Positions 24,303-32,885 of a stretch of DNA of 61,871 nucleotides are shown here, piece after piece. The notes beneath the pieces are model-generated. The model did no database searches. It had not been told where the DNA came from and worked only from the letters and a program-made list of their open reading frames with translations. The position numbers and the translations under genes were made by a program. Origin of the DNA: Bacteroidaceae bacterium (GTDB lineage Bacteria; Bacteroidota; Bacteroidia; Bacteroidales; Bacteroidaceae); assembly GCA_024398405.1 (NCBI GenBank), contig JAKSJE010000003.1:1-61871 (forward strand), in the 5' to 3' direction. Positions within the stretch are counted from its first letter, which is position 1; each line of letters opens with the position of its first letter.

Positions 24303-26969
24303 CTATTTCTCGAACCTTATGCCCTCAACGTGGTCATTGAGGAAAATGCCACCCATATCCGCTGTCTTGTACCATCCTGGCTTGCCAGGCATGGCATCAT
24401 GGATTACCCTTCCGTTCAGCCTGAGATTCCTGAATACCACGTTGCTGACGTTGTGGAGGCTGTCATAACCGAGGATAAGAGACATGCCTGGTTCACGGCC
24501 ATTGTATCTTATGTTGTTGAAACTGACATCCCTGACGCCACGACCGACGGCGGTGCAGTATTTCGCATTGTTGCTGACCTTGACCTGAAGGATGCTTCCA
24601 TGCCGTATGTCCTCAATCCTTATGTTCTCGAACAGCACGTCGCGGACCAGGTTGTTGTCGCCTACGTTGATGGCGAGACACCCCTGGTAGTCCAGTTGAG
24701 GCTCCTCCTGCCCGAGGATGTCGATGTTCTCATATACAAGTCCCACGATGCTGTCTGCCGGTACTCCTTTCTCGACGAGCGAGCCGGCGCCGTGAAGACC
24801 TATGAAGATAGGATGTGCCACGTCTGCCCACAGCGTGGAATTGGTCATCCTGATGTTGCTCACACTTCCCTTGAATCCTTTTCTTGTCGCGTATGCCGTG
24901 GTGCAGTCGTCGCTGTTGCGGCAGAACACCCGGTCGAACGTTATGTCGCTGCTGCCGCCGAAGACATTGAGTCCGTCGCCCCATCCCGGGTGGGAGATGC
25001 TTCTGACGTCATGCAGCATGACGTTGCTGCTCTCGCCTATAGGACAGGTGCACAGGACCAACCCATCGATAAGGACATTGCGGCTGCGATGGACATGTGC
25101 GCCTTCGTAGCCGTCGTCAGGTCTGCAGATGCCCCGGCCGATGATGCTCACGTCAGATGCGTCCTCTATGGCGAACGTCCCGTTGATATATGCTCCCGGC
25201 GAGAGATACACGGTGGTGTTGGAAGGAATCCTGATGATGTCCTTGGCCACGGGGGCGGACGAGCCGGTCACATCGACTGCGTTCACTTTCATCGACTTGC
25301 TCTCTGGCATCAGGTTCTGGATGTACCTGAGTCCGTCGCCTCTGTCGTAATAGCCGTCAGGGACGACCACGAACCTCCGTTTGTTGCTCTGGGCCTCTTT
25401 CCGGACCACATCGGCTCTGGCTGCGGGCTTGCCAGTGAAGACAAGCAGGTTGTCAGAGATGCTGCCGTCGAACTCGACACTGATATTCTCAGGTTGGAAC
25501 AAACTGAAGGTAAGTACGCTGTCGTTCAGAACGTTTGCGATGACACCCCGATACGTCGGCCTGATTTTAGCGGTCTTGTATTTGCGTTTCTTGCTGATGA
25601 CCTTCACATTGACGCTTCCGCTGAAGTCGAACACGGCATATGAGATCTGGCTGACCTTATGCTGACCGTCGGCAAGTGCGGCGTTGACTTTCGCCATGTA
25701 AGTATCGACATGGTTCCAGTCCTTTGAACCACGGGCCTGGACGAGCACTTCATAGTCATCCTTCATAGGCGCTCCATCAGGTGCGTCGTAGGTATATACC
25801 TCGCTCTTGCTTTCAAGACTCCTGACTTTCGGTCGTGAGGTCCTCATATCCACTTTGGTTTCGTTGAAGAACAACAGCGATGCAGGAGATATGGCGTCGC
25901 AGTTGCCGGTCTTCTTCTCAGGGCGTGCTTTCCCCGCTTTGCCGAGAACCATGGATGTGAAAGGCATTGACAAGTGCTGCCGACCTACGAAATGAGCGTA
26001 TGCCAGTTCGTAGATAGGGCGGAACACGCCTCTCTGCTGCGCACTCGGAACGGTCCAGTTGCAATAGAGTCCGGTACAGTCCGACCAAGTGGAGAAAGGA
26101 ATGTCATCATATCCGAGGTTGTATTTAGCCATGTATTCATACGCCTTGAGCATCCTGTTGTCATACGCGCCCCAGAGGTCGTCACCCTGGTTCCATGCAA
26201 TCTCGCAAATCTCCGCCATGTTGCCAACACCCAACTGTGCATGGGCTTGGTCGCGTCCGGTTTCCTGGCACTGACCGGTCTCTGAGACGTAATTCGGCAG
26301 CGAGGAGTTGTCATTGCAGTTGAGGAACATCAGCTTGGCCTTCTCATAGAGTGCCCTGTCATCAGTGAAGACGGCGATCGCCATCCTCATCTTGTTCACT
26401 GCCGCACCCCAGTTACCGTTGGCGTATGGACTGTCGTCCTCGAATTTGTCTATCGTCTTGAGGAACACGTTCACGAGCATGTCCTTCCACTTGCCTTTCT
26501 CCGCATCCGATGCTTTTGAGCGCAACAGTTCCATGGCATTGACGAGATAGAACCCCTGCAGGCAACAGAGCGGAGCGTCATGCCCATCGAGTGAGCGGAG
26601 CGAGTCCGCATACGCGTTGATGATTGCCATCGCTTTTCTGGCATGGGCATCATCGGAGGTGATGCCGTGGAGAAGCGCATGGTAGAATGCAGCGGTGAAA
26701 TCCTTCTCGCTGCCGCCTTTCGTCCTTGCGTGCTTGCCGTCTCTTGCCACGATGGGGTAGGGACCATGGGGCTGGTAGCTGAGTTGGGCGCGTTCGTCTT
26801 CGGCGAGAGCCTGATATGCGGAGAAGACTGGCTCAGTGCGGTTTGTGACATATCCCTTCATCCTGTCGAGTGACTCCCGGGATATGATGATGCCCGGATG
26901 ACGAAGTGGCTGTGAGAATGTGCACAATGGAAAATGCAGCAGAAGCAACGAAAGAACAAGATATCTCAT
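24303..26969 (-). CDS. Secreted alginate-lyase-like / beta-helix hydrolase fusion
   Basis: An 888-residue two-domain enzyme. After a signal peptide, residues of about 20-380 form an alpha-helical barrel of the alginate_lyase type (HPGIIISRESLDRMKGYV, YANGNWGAAVNKM, QGDDLWGAYDNRM, WSDCTGLYCNWTVPSAQQ). A linker beta region follows. From about residue 510 a right-handed beta-helix hydrolase domain begins (RIPSNTTVYLSPGAYINGTF, DVSIIGRGICRPDDG, CRNSDDCTTAY, HPIFIGLHGAG). The helix resembles GH49/GH28 proteins and its paired Asp residues (NSDD) fit a catalytic site. The fusion suggests cleavage of one acidic polysaccharide by two chemistries; the substrate cannot be read directly. Confidence 0.8.
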   Translation of the reverse strand: MRYLVLSLLLLHFPLCTFSQPLRHPGIIISRESLDRMKGYVTNRTEPVFSAYQALAEDERAQLSYQPHGPYPIVARDGKHARTKGGSEKDFTAAFYHALLHGITSDDAHARKAMAIINAYADSLRSLDGHDAPLCCLQGFYLVNAMELLRSKASDAEKGKWKDMLVNVFLKTIDKFEDDSPYANGNWGAAVNKMRMAIAVFTDDRALYEKAKLMFLNCNDNSSLPNYVSETGQCQETGRDQAHAQLGVGNMAEICEIAWNQGDDLWGAYDNRMLKAYEYMAKYNLGYDDIPFSTWSDCTGLYCNWTVPSAQQRGVFRPIYELAYAHFVGRQHLSMPFTSMVLGKAGKARPEKKTGNCDAISPASLLFFNETKVDMRTSRPKVRSLESKSEVYTYDAPDGAPMKDDYEVLVQARGSKDWNHVDTYMAKVNAALADGQHKVSQISYAVFDFSGSVNVKVISKKRKYKTAKIRPTYRGVIANVLNDSVLTFSLFQPENISVEFDGSISDNLLVFTGKPAARADVVRKEAQSNKRRFVVVPDGYYDRGDGLRYIQNLMPESKSMKVNAVDVTGSSAPVAKDIIRIPSNTTVYLSPGAYINGTFAIEDASDVSIIGRGICRPDDGYEGAHVHRSRNVLIDGLVLCTCPIGESSNVMLHDVRSISHPGWGDGLNVFGGSSDITFDRVFCRNSDDCTTAYATRKGFKGSVSNIRMTNSTLWADVAHPIFIGLHGAGSLVEKGVPADSIVGLVYENIDILGQEEPQLDYQGCLAINVGDNNLVRDVLFENIRIEDIRHGSILQVKVSNNAKYCTAVGRGVRDVSFNNIRYNGREPGMSLILGYDSLHNVSNVVFRNLRLNGRVIHDAMPGKPGWYKTADMGGIFLNDHVEGIRFEK

Positions 26970-27015
26970 GTGTGTTTGGTTTATGGGGGTGGTCTCATGA
27001 GCCTACCCGTTATGG

Positions 27016-28428
27016 TTATTTTATGTCTTCGAATTTCACGGTCTTGCCGTTGACCCGTATGTTACTGAAATGGATGTCTCCGATGGTGTGCGTGTCATCG
27101 TAGTTCTTGAATATGCTCTTCTGCAGACGTGCCTCATCGCCGTTGTAGAAGATATCCTCGAACCACACGCCTCTGATATCCCCGCCAGGACATCGGTTGT
27201 ACTTGTCGGAGAAGATTGGCTGGACATTGAAGAGACGTGTCTGGATGACGTCCTCAATCCTGATGTTCTTGAAATGGACGTTCTCCACGCGGTTCTGGTC
27301 GCCTGTGTTGATCTGGCATATGCCGCTGCCGTCAGCCGACAGCACATCACAGTCTTCGATGAACGCATCCCTCAGCACCTCACCGGTCTCGGCACGGTCG
27401 TCACCATGACAACCTATGTTGAACGGCCTTGCCAGGTCACTGAATATCGTAGCGCGTCTGATATGGAAATTGCCGCTACCTCCCCAATACCACCAACGGT
27501 GATTGTAGAGAGCGAAGGCGTCGTCGTTGTTTCTGAGGAACACATCCTCCACGGTCACGTTCCTGCAGCACATCAGGTCGATGCCGTCGCTCCACGGATG
27601 GCGCGAGAAACTACGCAGGTTCCTTATGGTGATGTCCTCGGACTGTCCGCCGAAGACTGTGTAGTGCTGAGGGTTGATGACAGTGAGTCCGTCGATGAGT
27701 ACGTTCTTGGAATAGGTTATCTCCACACCTCTCAAGGCTCCGAGGACTACGCCCCTGCCGATGATTCTGACATTCTCGGCATGATCCACGATGAGTCTCG
27801 CGCGGACGATGGCACCGGGCGCCATATATACCGTACAGTTGCTCGGAATCTTGATTTCACCACTTGGCAGGTCTTTCGGCTTATGGATGCCAGGACCGAA
27901 GTAGATCAGACGGGGATGCTGTACGAAGACGTCATGGCTGCTGACCGTCTCCCACAGAATCGAGTCCTTCGAGTCTGGGTCAGGTGCCGTGGGCACTTCT
28001 GGCTCAGGTCCGTCAACGAAGACATGCAGGTTGTGCTCCCTGTCGCCGTTCACCTCCACCGTCAGACTGTAACTCCTGTTCATCGTCACCTTCGGAACCC
28101 TGAACCGTATAGTGGAATCGTTCAGCACCTCGTGCTTGATGCCTTTCGAGGCAGGGCGCACTACCGCTGAACGGATTTTGCCCTTGTGATATACGACCTC
28201 CATGGTTTCGCCCTTCTCGGTTCCGAACTGGCACCATGAGGCCGTCTGGACTTTACGTCTTGGGTTCACCTGACACTGATACACCGGCACCTCAAGCCCG
28301 CTTGCCGTAACACTGAAATCATGGATTTTTGTCAGACTCTCCTTGTCCACGGGATATACAGCAATCATCTGGGCTTCCAGGCTGATGCTGAGAAGCATTG
28401 CTGACATCATGAGAATGGTCCTGATCAT
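27016..28428 (-). CDS. Secreted right-handed beta-helix glycoside hydrolase (GH49/GH28-like)
   Basis: A 470-residue protein with a signal peptide (LMMSAMLLSISLEAQ). A beta-sandwich covers about residues 20-165. The parallel beta-helix has KIPSNCTVYMAPGAIVRARL, NVRIIGRGVVLGALRG, WSDGIDLMCCRNVTVEDVFL, RNNDDAFALYNHRWW, and FNIGCHGDD. The layout of a sandwich followed by a helix and the APGA signature resemble GH49 dextranase/isopullulanase, while DG, DD and GCHG recall GH28 polygalacturonases. It is paralogous to the C-terminal half of the next protein downstream. Exact linkage specificity is unknown. Confidence 0.78.
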   Translation of the reverse strand: MIRTILMMSAMLLSISLEAQMIAVYPVDKESLTKIHDFSVTASGLEVPVYQCQVNPRRKVQTASWCQFGTEKGETMEVVYHKGKIRSAVVRPASKGIKHEVLNDSTIRFRVPKVTMNRSYSLTVEVNGDREHNLHVFVDGPEPEVPTAPDPDSKDSILWETVSSHDVFVQHPRLIYFGPGIHKPKDLPSGEIKIPSNCTVYMAPGAIVRARLIVDHAENVRIIGRGVVLGALRGVEITYSKNVLIDGLTVINPQHYTVFGGQSEDITIRNLRSFSRHPWSDGIDLMCCRNVTVEDVFLRNNDDAFALYNHRWWYWGGSGNFHIRRATIFSDLARPFNIGCHGDDRAETGEVLRDAFIEDCDVLSADGSGICQINTGDQNRVENVHFKNIRIEDVIQTRLFNVQPIFSDKYNRCPGGDIRGVWFEDIFYNGDEARLQKSIFKNYDDTHTIGDIHFSNIRVNGKTVKFEDIK

Positions 28429-28459
28429 ATTGTCTCTCGTTTTGATTGCTGAATAGTCC

Positions 28460-29920
28460 TTAGTTCCGTATCAATTCCACCCATCCGCGCTGTTTGCCGG
28501 AACTGATGCTGAACACTCCGTATTTCGCGCCTATCCATTTCCCGACTCGTGCCTGGAAAGGAGCGGAAAGGTCAGTGTACCGTCTGTTGTCAGTACTGAA
28601 CGCGATTCTGCACAGTGCTCCCTTGCTGCATTCCATCCTCACCCATACCATGCACTCATAGTTGTCAAGAGCCCCGGCGTTGTAACGTCTCGCAGGCACT
28701 GATGTCAGGCGTTCCTCTGCCTCTGTCCCGCCATTGTCGGCATCATGACATTCTATCCGGCTGAGGATGAATTGTCCGCCGTCAAGTCTCAATGACAGTC
28801 GCATGTAGTCACGCCCCATGATGACGAACCCGCTTTCCTGGGAACTGTCAGTGGCGGTTACCCTAAGCCGCAAAGTGTCGGAGAAGCATTCACCGTCGAA
28901 CTTTCTCAGATAGAGGTTGGGCACTTCCCACAGATTCCTGAATGAGCCGTCGGTACTATGTCCGTACACTCTCGTTCCCTCAGCCGTCTCGAACCCGAAC
29001 ACTTCCTGGTAGTTGGCGTGCCACTGATACTGTGGCGCACCGCCTACGCTCTTGGGCTTGTCGATTGCCGCTTCGTATCTCATCATCGGCCATCCGTCAT
29101 TCATGCTGACTTTCAGCCTGTGCACCACTCTTCCGTATGCTCCTCTGTCCTGAAAGGCAAAGAAGTCATCACCGACCCAGCCGCCTTGGTGTATGCCGTC
29201 CCAGTGGAACACCACCTTGGTCTCATACGGTCCGAAGACGTTCCTGCTTCTCAGTGCCAGCTGCCATCCCTTCTCCACACCACCGGCAGGAGCAAGGATG
29301 TAGTACCATCCGTCTCTCCTGTAGAGTTTCGGACCCTCGACCGTATGGTTGCCTGCCACTTGCCCGTCATACACCATCCTCGGCAGTCCTAACGCCTTGG
29401 TGCCGTCGGCCGTGAGTTCCCTGACGGTCAGTATGCTGTTGAACCCACAACGGCTCGACGCCCATGCGTTCACCAGATAGCATCGTCCGTCATCATCCCA
29501 GAGCGGACATGGGTCTATCAGCCCCTTGCCCTCGACGACCATCACCGGCTCCGACCATCCGTCTCGCGGGTCATGGCTTTTCGTCATGAGGATTCCGTAG
29601 TCTGGGTCGCCCCAGTAGATATAGTAGGTGTCGTTATGGAACCTGATGCTCGGAGCCCAGACGCCACATCCATGACGGACTGTGTCGTAATGGCCGGCAG
29701 GGACGAGTGCCTTCAGGGCATAAGCAGCAAGAGTCCAGTCCTGGCCGTCCCTGCTCGACAGAAGGGGCAGTCCGGGACAGCACTGGAAACTGCTCGCCGT
29801 CATCCAAAGCTCACCATCCCTCCCCACACAGACGTCGGGGTCGCTATAGTCTGCGAAAATCACCTGCCCTTTCGCCGCGGCACATATGGTGAACAGCGAG
29901 ATAAGTAAGAACTGTCTCAT
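28460..29920 (-). CDS. Secreted GH43-family glycosidase with C-terminal beta-sandwich
   Basis: A 486-residue protein with a signal peptide (LISLFTICAAAKGQ) and a GH43 propeller: base Asp in YSDPDVCVGRDG, modulating Asp in LIDPCPLWDDDGRCYL, acid Glu in HTVEGPKLYRRDGWYY. The C-terminal part (from about 330, TLRLRVTATDSSQESGF to KQRGWVELI) is a concanavalin-like sandwich often joined to GH43 xylosidases. It lies 31 bp upstream of the beta-helix gene and 25 bp downstream of the alginate-lyase-like gene, in the same operon. Arabinosidase, xylosidase or galactosidase activity is possible. Confidence 0.87.
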   Translation of the reverse strand: MRQFLLISLFTICAAAKGQVIFADYSDPDVCVGRDGELWMTASSFQCCPGLPLLSSRDGQDWTLAAYALKALVPAGHYDTVRHGCGVWAPSIRFHNDTYYIYWGDPDYGILMTKSHDPRDGWSEPVMVVEGKGLIDPCPLWDDDGRCYLVNAWASSRCGFNSILTVRELTADGTKALGLPRMVYDGQVAGNHTVEGPKLYRRDGWYYILAPAGGVEKGWQLALRSRNVFGPYETKVVFHWDGIHQGGWVGDDFFAFQDRGAYGRVVHRLKVSMNDGWPMMRYEAAIDKPKSVGGAPQYQWHANYQEVFGFETAEGTRVYGHSTDGSFRNLWEVPNLYLRKFDGECFSDTLRLRVTATDSSQESGFVIMGRDYMRLSLRLDGGQFILSRIECHDADNGGTEAEERLTSVPARRYNAGALDNYECMVWVRMECSKGALCRIAFSTDNRRYTDLSAPFQARVGKWIGAKYGVFSISSGKQRGWVELIRN

Positions 29921-29945
29921 ATCATCTTCACTTGCCAGTCGGTTT

Positions 29946-32885
29946 CTAACGTCTGAGAATCTTCTTGGTCATGCCGTTGGGATATCTTACGATGAAGATT
30001 CCATTGCCCGGATTGGCTACGCTCTCACCGTTGAGCCTGAAATAGCGTTCGCCACCCTTGCGGCTGTCTGCCACTGTCGCTATCCCAGTCATCTCTTCGT
30101 CGCTGAACGGCAGCAGCTCGAAGTCGAATCCATCGAGTGCTGTCTTCTCGTCAGGTACGAAAGTGCCGTCCGGGGTGAGATACCAGTAGCGATTTGATGA
30201 ATTGAATATGGCCACATAATCAGTGCCTTCGGCGTAAAGGAAACGGAAAGGTCTGAGCTTCAGGCTGTAGAACGCCCCGTCCTTCTTCATCACCATGCTG
30301 TCGGTGAGCGATATGATCTCTGAGCGGTAGCTGTTCTCAGGGTGTTGTATGTTCCACACCTGGGCGAGCGTCTTGTCCTCCTGACGGAACCCGGCGGCGT
30401 CACCTACGCGTGTCAGCAACAGGCCGCTTCCCCTGTGTCTGATTCGGTAGTTCCCGTTCTCCACGACTCGGTTCGACTGCTCCGGCACCAGAATCTCGTA
30501 TCTGACAGGTATGTCCTGACCGTCCAGGGAATATGTCGCGGTGACCAGTTGGGACGAGACGACCCTGCCGAGGGAGAGTGTGCCGTCCGCAGAACCATCG
30601 TCCCACTTCCAGCTGCCGTAGCCGAGAGGCTCACCGACCGACGGCGACAGCACTATGTCGTCATCCTTCCTCGCGATGTATGACGGCGTGTTCTCGATTG
30701 TCGTACCGTTCACGACGATGTCCGGTCTTATCTTCATCACCTTGATGTGGAATGTGACGAGTTGCTTGCGGCCGCTCTGGGTTATCACATAACAGTCAAC
30801 ATCCCGGTCGTTGGCTATCTGCTGGATGGTGATTTCCCTCTCCGTGGAGCCATTGTCCCATGCGTAGTCGTTCCAGTCACCTCGTTCATGGACGCTCAGC
30901 TTCACTTTGCTGCCATACATCACGGTGATGTCCGTACCGTCCATGGTCTTCCCGTCATACTCGATGGACGTTATCACCCTGGCGTCCCGGGCGTCGCCCT
31001 TGACGGCGATAGAGAAGGCCAGATGGCTTTCCACACCATGCTCGTTGGTGTAGGTCACGCGGAACAGCCTTGACCTGTCCGCGCTGACGGTGATGTCACG
31101 CGAGGTCTCGCCTGTCTCCCATTGCCATTTCCCGGTGTCGGTCACTCCTTCGGGAAGCATAGGGTGCAACCTCACCTCAGTGCCGGGACTCACTCCTCTC
31201 TCGTTGACCGGCGTCAGGCTGTATGTGTTCTTCAGACCTCCGGCGTCAGTCTGCTTGTAGGTCTTTCCGCCGTACTCTATCTGTCCCGTCAGCTCGGTAG
31301 GTATCTCGTCCTTCCCGGCGATGCCGTCCCTCGTGTTCATCAGCACCGAATAGCCCAGGTGGTCATATCCGCCGCTTGTCGAACCCAGTCCGCCATTGTC
31401 GATGCCCATGTCCTTGTAGGCCATTTCGGAATAAGGCATCCTCACGCCTTTCACTCCTTCGTATATGCCGATGACAGTGCCCCAGATGGGACGTATCTGC
31501 ACGCCGAGCGCCGGTTCGGTCATCAGCCACGACCTGCTGTCAGTGATGTAGAAGCCGCTGGTGTAGTAGTGGTAGTTCGTCCACGGCAGGTTCTGCACGT
31601 TCTGGCTCTGCGCGGCGACATACTCGATGCCGGCGGCCAGTCTGTGATCCATGTGCGCGAAGAGGTCATCGCCCTGGTTCCACCCCATGTGAGCGATATC
31701 CACTGCAAGGCCCAGTGCCATCGCGGCGTGTCCCGTGTCTCGCCCGCTCTCGTTCATCTGACCCACTTTGCCGTAAGCGCCGTCGTAGCCTTCCCATTCC
31801 GTGGTGGTCACTACGAGATTGCCGAGGAAGTCCGTCAGACCGTCAGCGAGGATAGGGACGCTGACGCGCGGGTCTTTGAACGTGCCCACCTGGTCGTACT
31901 TGAAGAACGACATGCCTTGGTTGTAGATGAACACGTCATCGCAGAGCACACCGATGCTCATGCAGCAGAGCACGTTGCAGAGTCCCCAGTTGCTCCAGTA
32001 GTGACCCGGTGCTTGCCACCATGTGCCGGCGTTCTCCCATGTGCCGTTCCTCGCCCTGAGGAAGTTGATGGCATTCGGGTACCACAGGTCCAGCATCCAC
32101 CTCTGGAAGCGGCGGAAGTCCTCACGGCTCCAGCCTTCGTAGTCACGCATCAGCTCAGCGGCCTGTGCGAATTCGTAGCCGTAGATGCCGGTTGCCAGCC
32201 TCGCGTCACTGCCGCCCTCTATCGCCTTGCAACCGTCGCACCATGCCATCAGAACGTCCACGGCGTGGTCGGCGCATTTCGTGTTTCCGTCTATTTTCCA
32301 TCTCAGTGCGTTCTGGTATGCTATGGCAGCGCCTTTGGCGGCGTTCATGTAGTTGTCGCCAGTGCCGCCTCTTATGATAGACGCGGTAGGGTATGTGGCT
32401 GCCGATGGCTGTGCGTAGGCAGCCGACGTGAGCACCTTGTGCGCCGCGGTGACAGTCGGTTCCTTGGCGGCGAGCTGCCGCTTTATCCTGTCGAAGTCCG
32501 CCTGGGTATGCAGTCCGCCGGGATGGACGAACCCGCGACCCTCCGGGTCATACCCGGCGCGGATGTCGCTGATGTCGAATTTCTTTCCCTTGGCTGCCTG
32601 CAACCGCGTCTTTGCCGTGTTGAGCATGTTTCTGTATGTGATTACCTGAGTCTGCGTCTCACAGGTCTGTCCGTTCACCACATGCCTGACTATGTCGATG
32701 GCGTCACGGTAGTCTGCTATGGCTCCTTTGGGGTATTTCGACTGGTCGATTGAGCTGAGGAACTCCTCCGCGCTCCCGACAGCGGTGGCGAGCGAGGAGT
32801 GATCCACCTGGGCCCCGGCGCTGACCGAGACGGCCAGCGCCAGGCCTACAAGCAGCGAATGTCTTTTCCGTCTCATGTCGTTCAT
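29946..32885 (-). CDS. Large secreted alginate-lyase-like protein with C-terminal tail
   Basis: A 979-residue protein. A signal peptide is followed by a small helical region (about 25-95), then an alginate_lyase-type barrel (about 110-480; GGLHTQADFDRIKRQL, WENAGTWWQAPGHYWSNWG, GQMNESGRDTGHAAM, WNQGDDLFAHMDHRLA). Several Ig-like beta domains follow (about 520-780). The end, RYFRLNGESVANPGNGIFIV, resembles Bacteroidales type IX secretion tails. The His, Tyr and Asn-rich barrel segment suggests a polysaccharide lyase. It overlaps the upstream gene by 4 bp. It is distantly related to the N-terminal half of the 888-residue fusion protein. Confidence 0.78.
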   Translation of the reverse strand: MNDMRRKRHSLLVGLALAVSVSAGAQVDHSSLATAVGSAEEFLSSIDQSKYPKGAIADYRDAIDIVRHVVNGQTCETQTQVITYRNMLNTAKTRLQAAKGKKFDISDIRAGYDPEGRGFVHPGGLHTQADFDRIKRQLAAKEPTVTAAHKVLTSAAYAQPSAATYPTASIIRGGTGDNYMNAAKGAAIAYQNALRWKIDGNTKCADHAVDVLMAWCDGCKAIEGGSDARLATGIYGYEFAQAAELMRDYEGWSREDFRRFQRWMLDLWYPNAINFLRARNGTWENAGTWWQAPGHYWSNWGLCNVLCCMSIGVLCDDVFIYNQGMSFFKYDQVGTFKDPRVSVPILADGLTDFLGNLVVTTTEWEGYDGAYGKVGQMNESGRDTGHAAMALGLAVDIAHMGWNQGDDLFAHMDHRLAAGIEYVAAQSQNVQNLPWTNYHYYTSGFYITDSRSWLMTEPALGVQIRPIWGTVIGIYEGVKGVRMPYSEMAYKDMGIDNGGLGSTSGGYDHLGYSVLMNTRDGIAGKDEIPTELTGQIEYGGKTYKQTDAGGLKNTYSLTPVNERGVSPGTEVRLHPMLPEGVTDTGKWQWETGETSRDITVSADRSRLFRVTYTNEHGVESHLAFSIAVKGDARDARVITSIEYDGKTMDGTDITVMYGSKVKLSVHERGDWNDYAWDNGSTEREITIQQIANDRDVDCYVITQSGRKQLVTFHIKVMKIRPDIVVNGTTIENTPSYIARKDDDIVLSPSVGEPLGYGSWKWDDGSADGTLSLGRVVSSQLVTATYSLDGQDIPVRYEILVPEQSNRVVENGNYRIRHRGSGLLLTRVGDAAGFRQEDKTLAQVWNIQHPENSYRSEIISLTDSMVMKKDGAFYSLKLRPFRFLYAEGTDYVAIFNSSNRYWYLTPDGTFVPDEKTALDGFDFELLPFSDEEMTGIATVADSRKGGERYFRLNGESVANPGNGIFIVRYPNGMTKKILRR

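Noticed and set aside
24267..25643. 458-residue + strand frame
   Set aside because: Antisense to the beta-helix domain of the 888-residue fusion gene, with no recognisable motifs or start context.
31122..32753. 543-residue + strand frame
   Set aside because: It is antisense to the intact, motif-bearing alginate-lyase-like gene. Long opposite frames are common in this GC-rich region.
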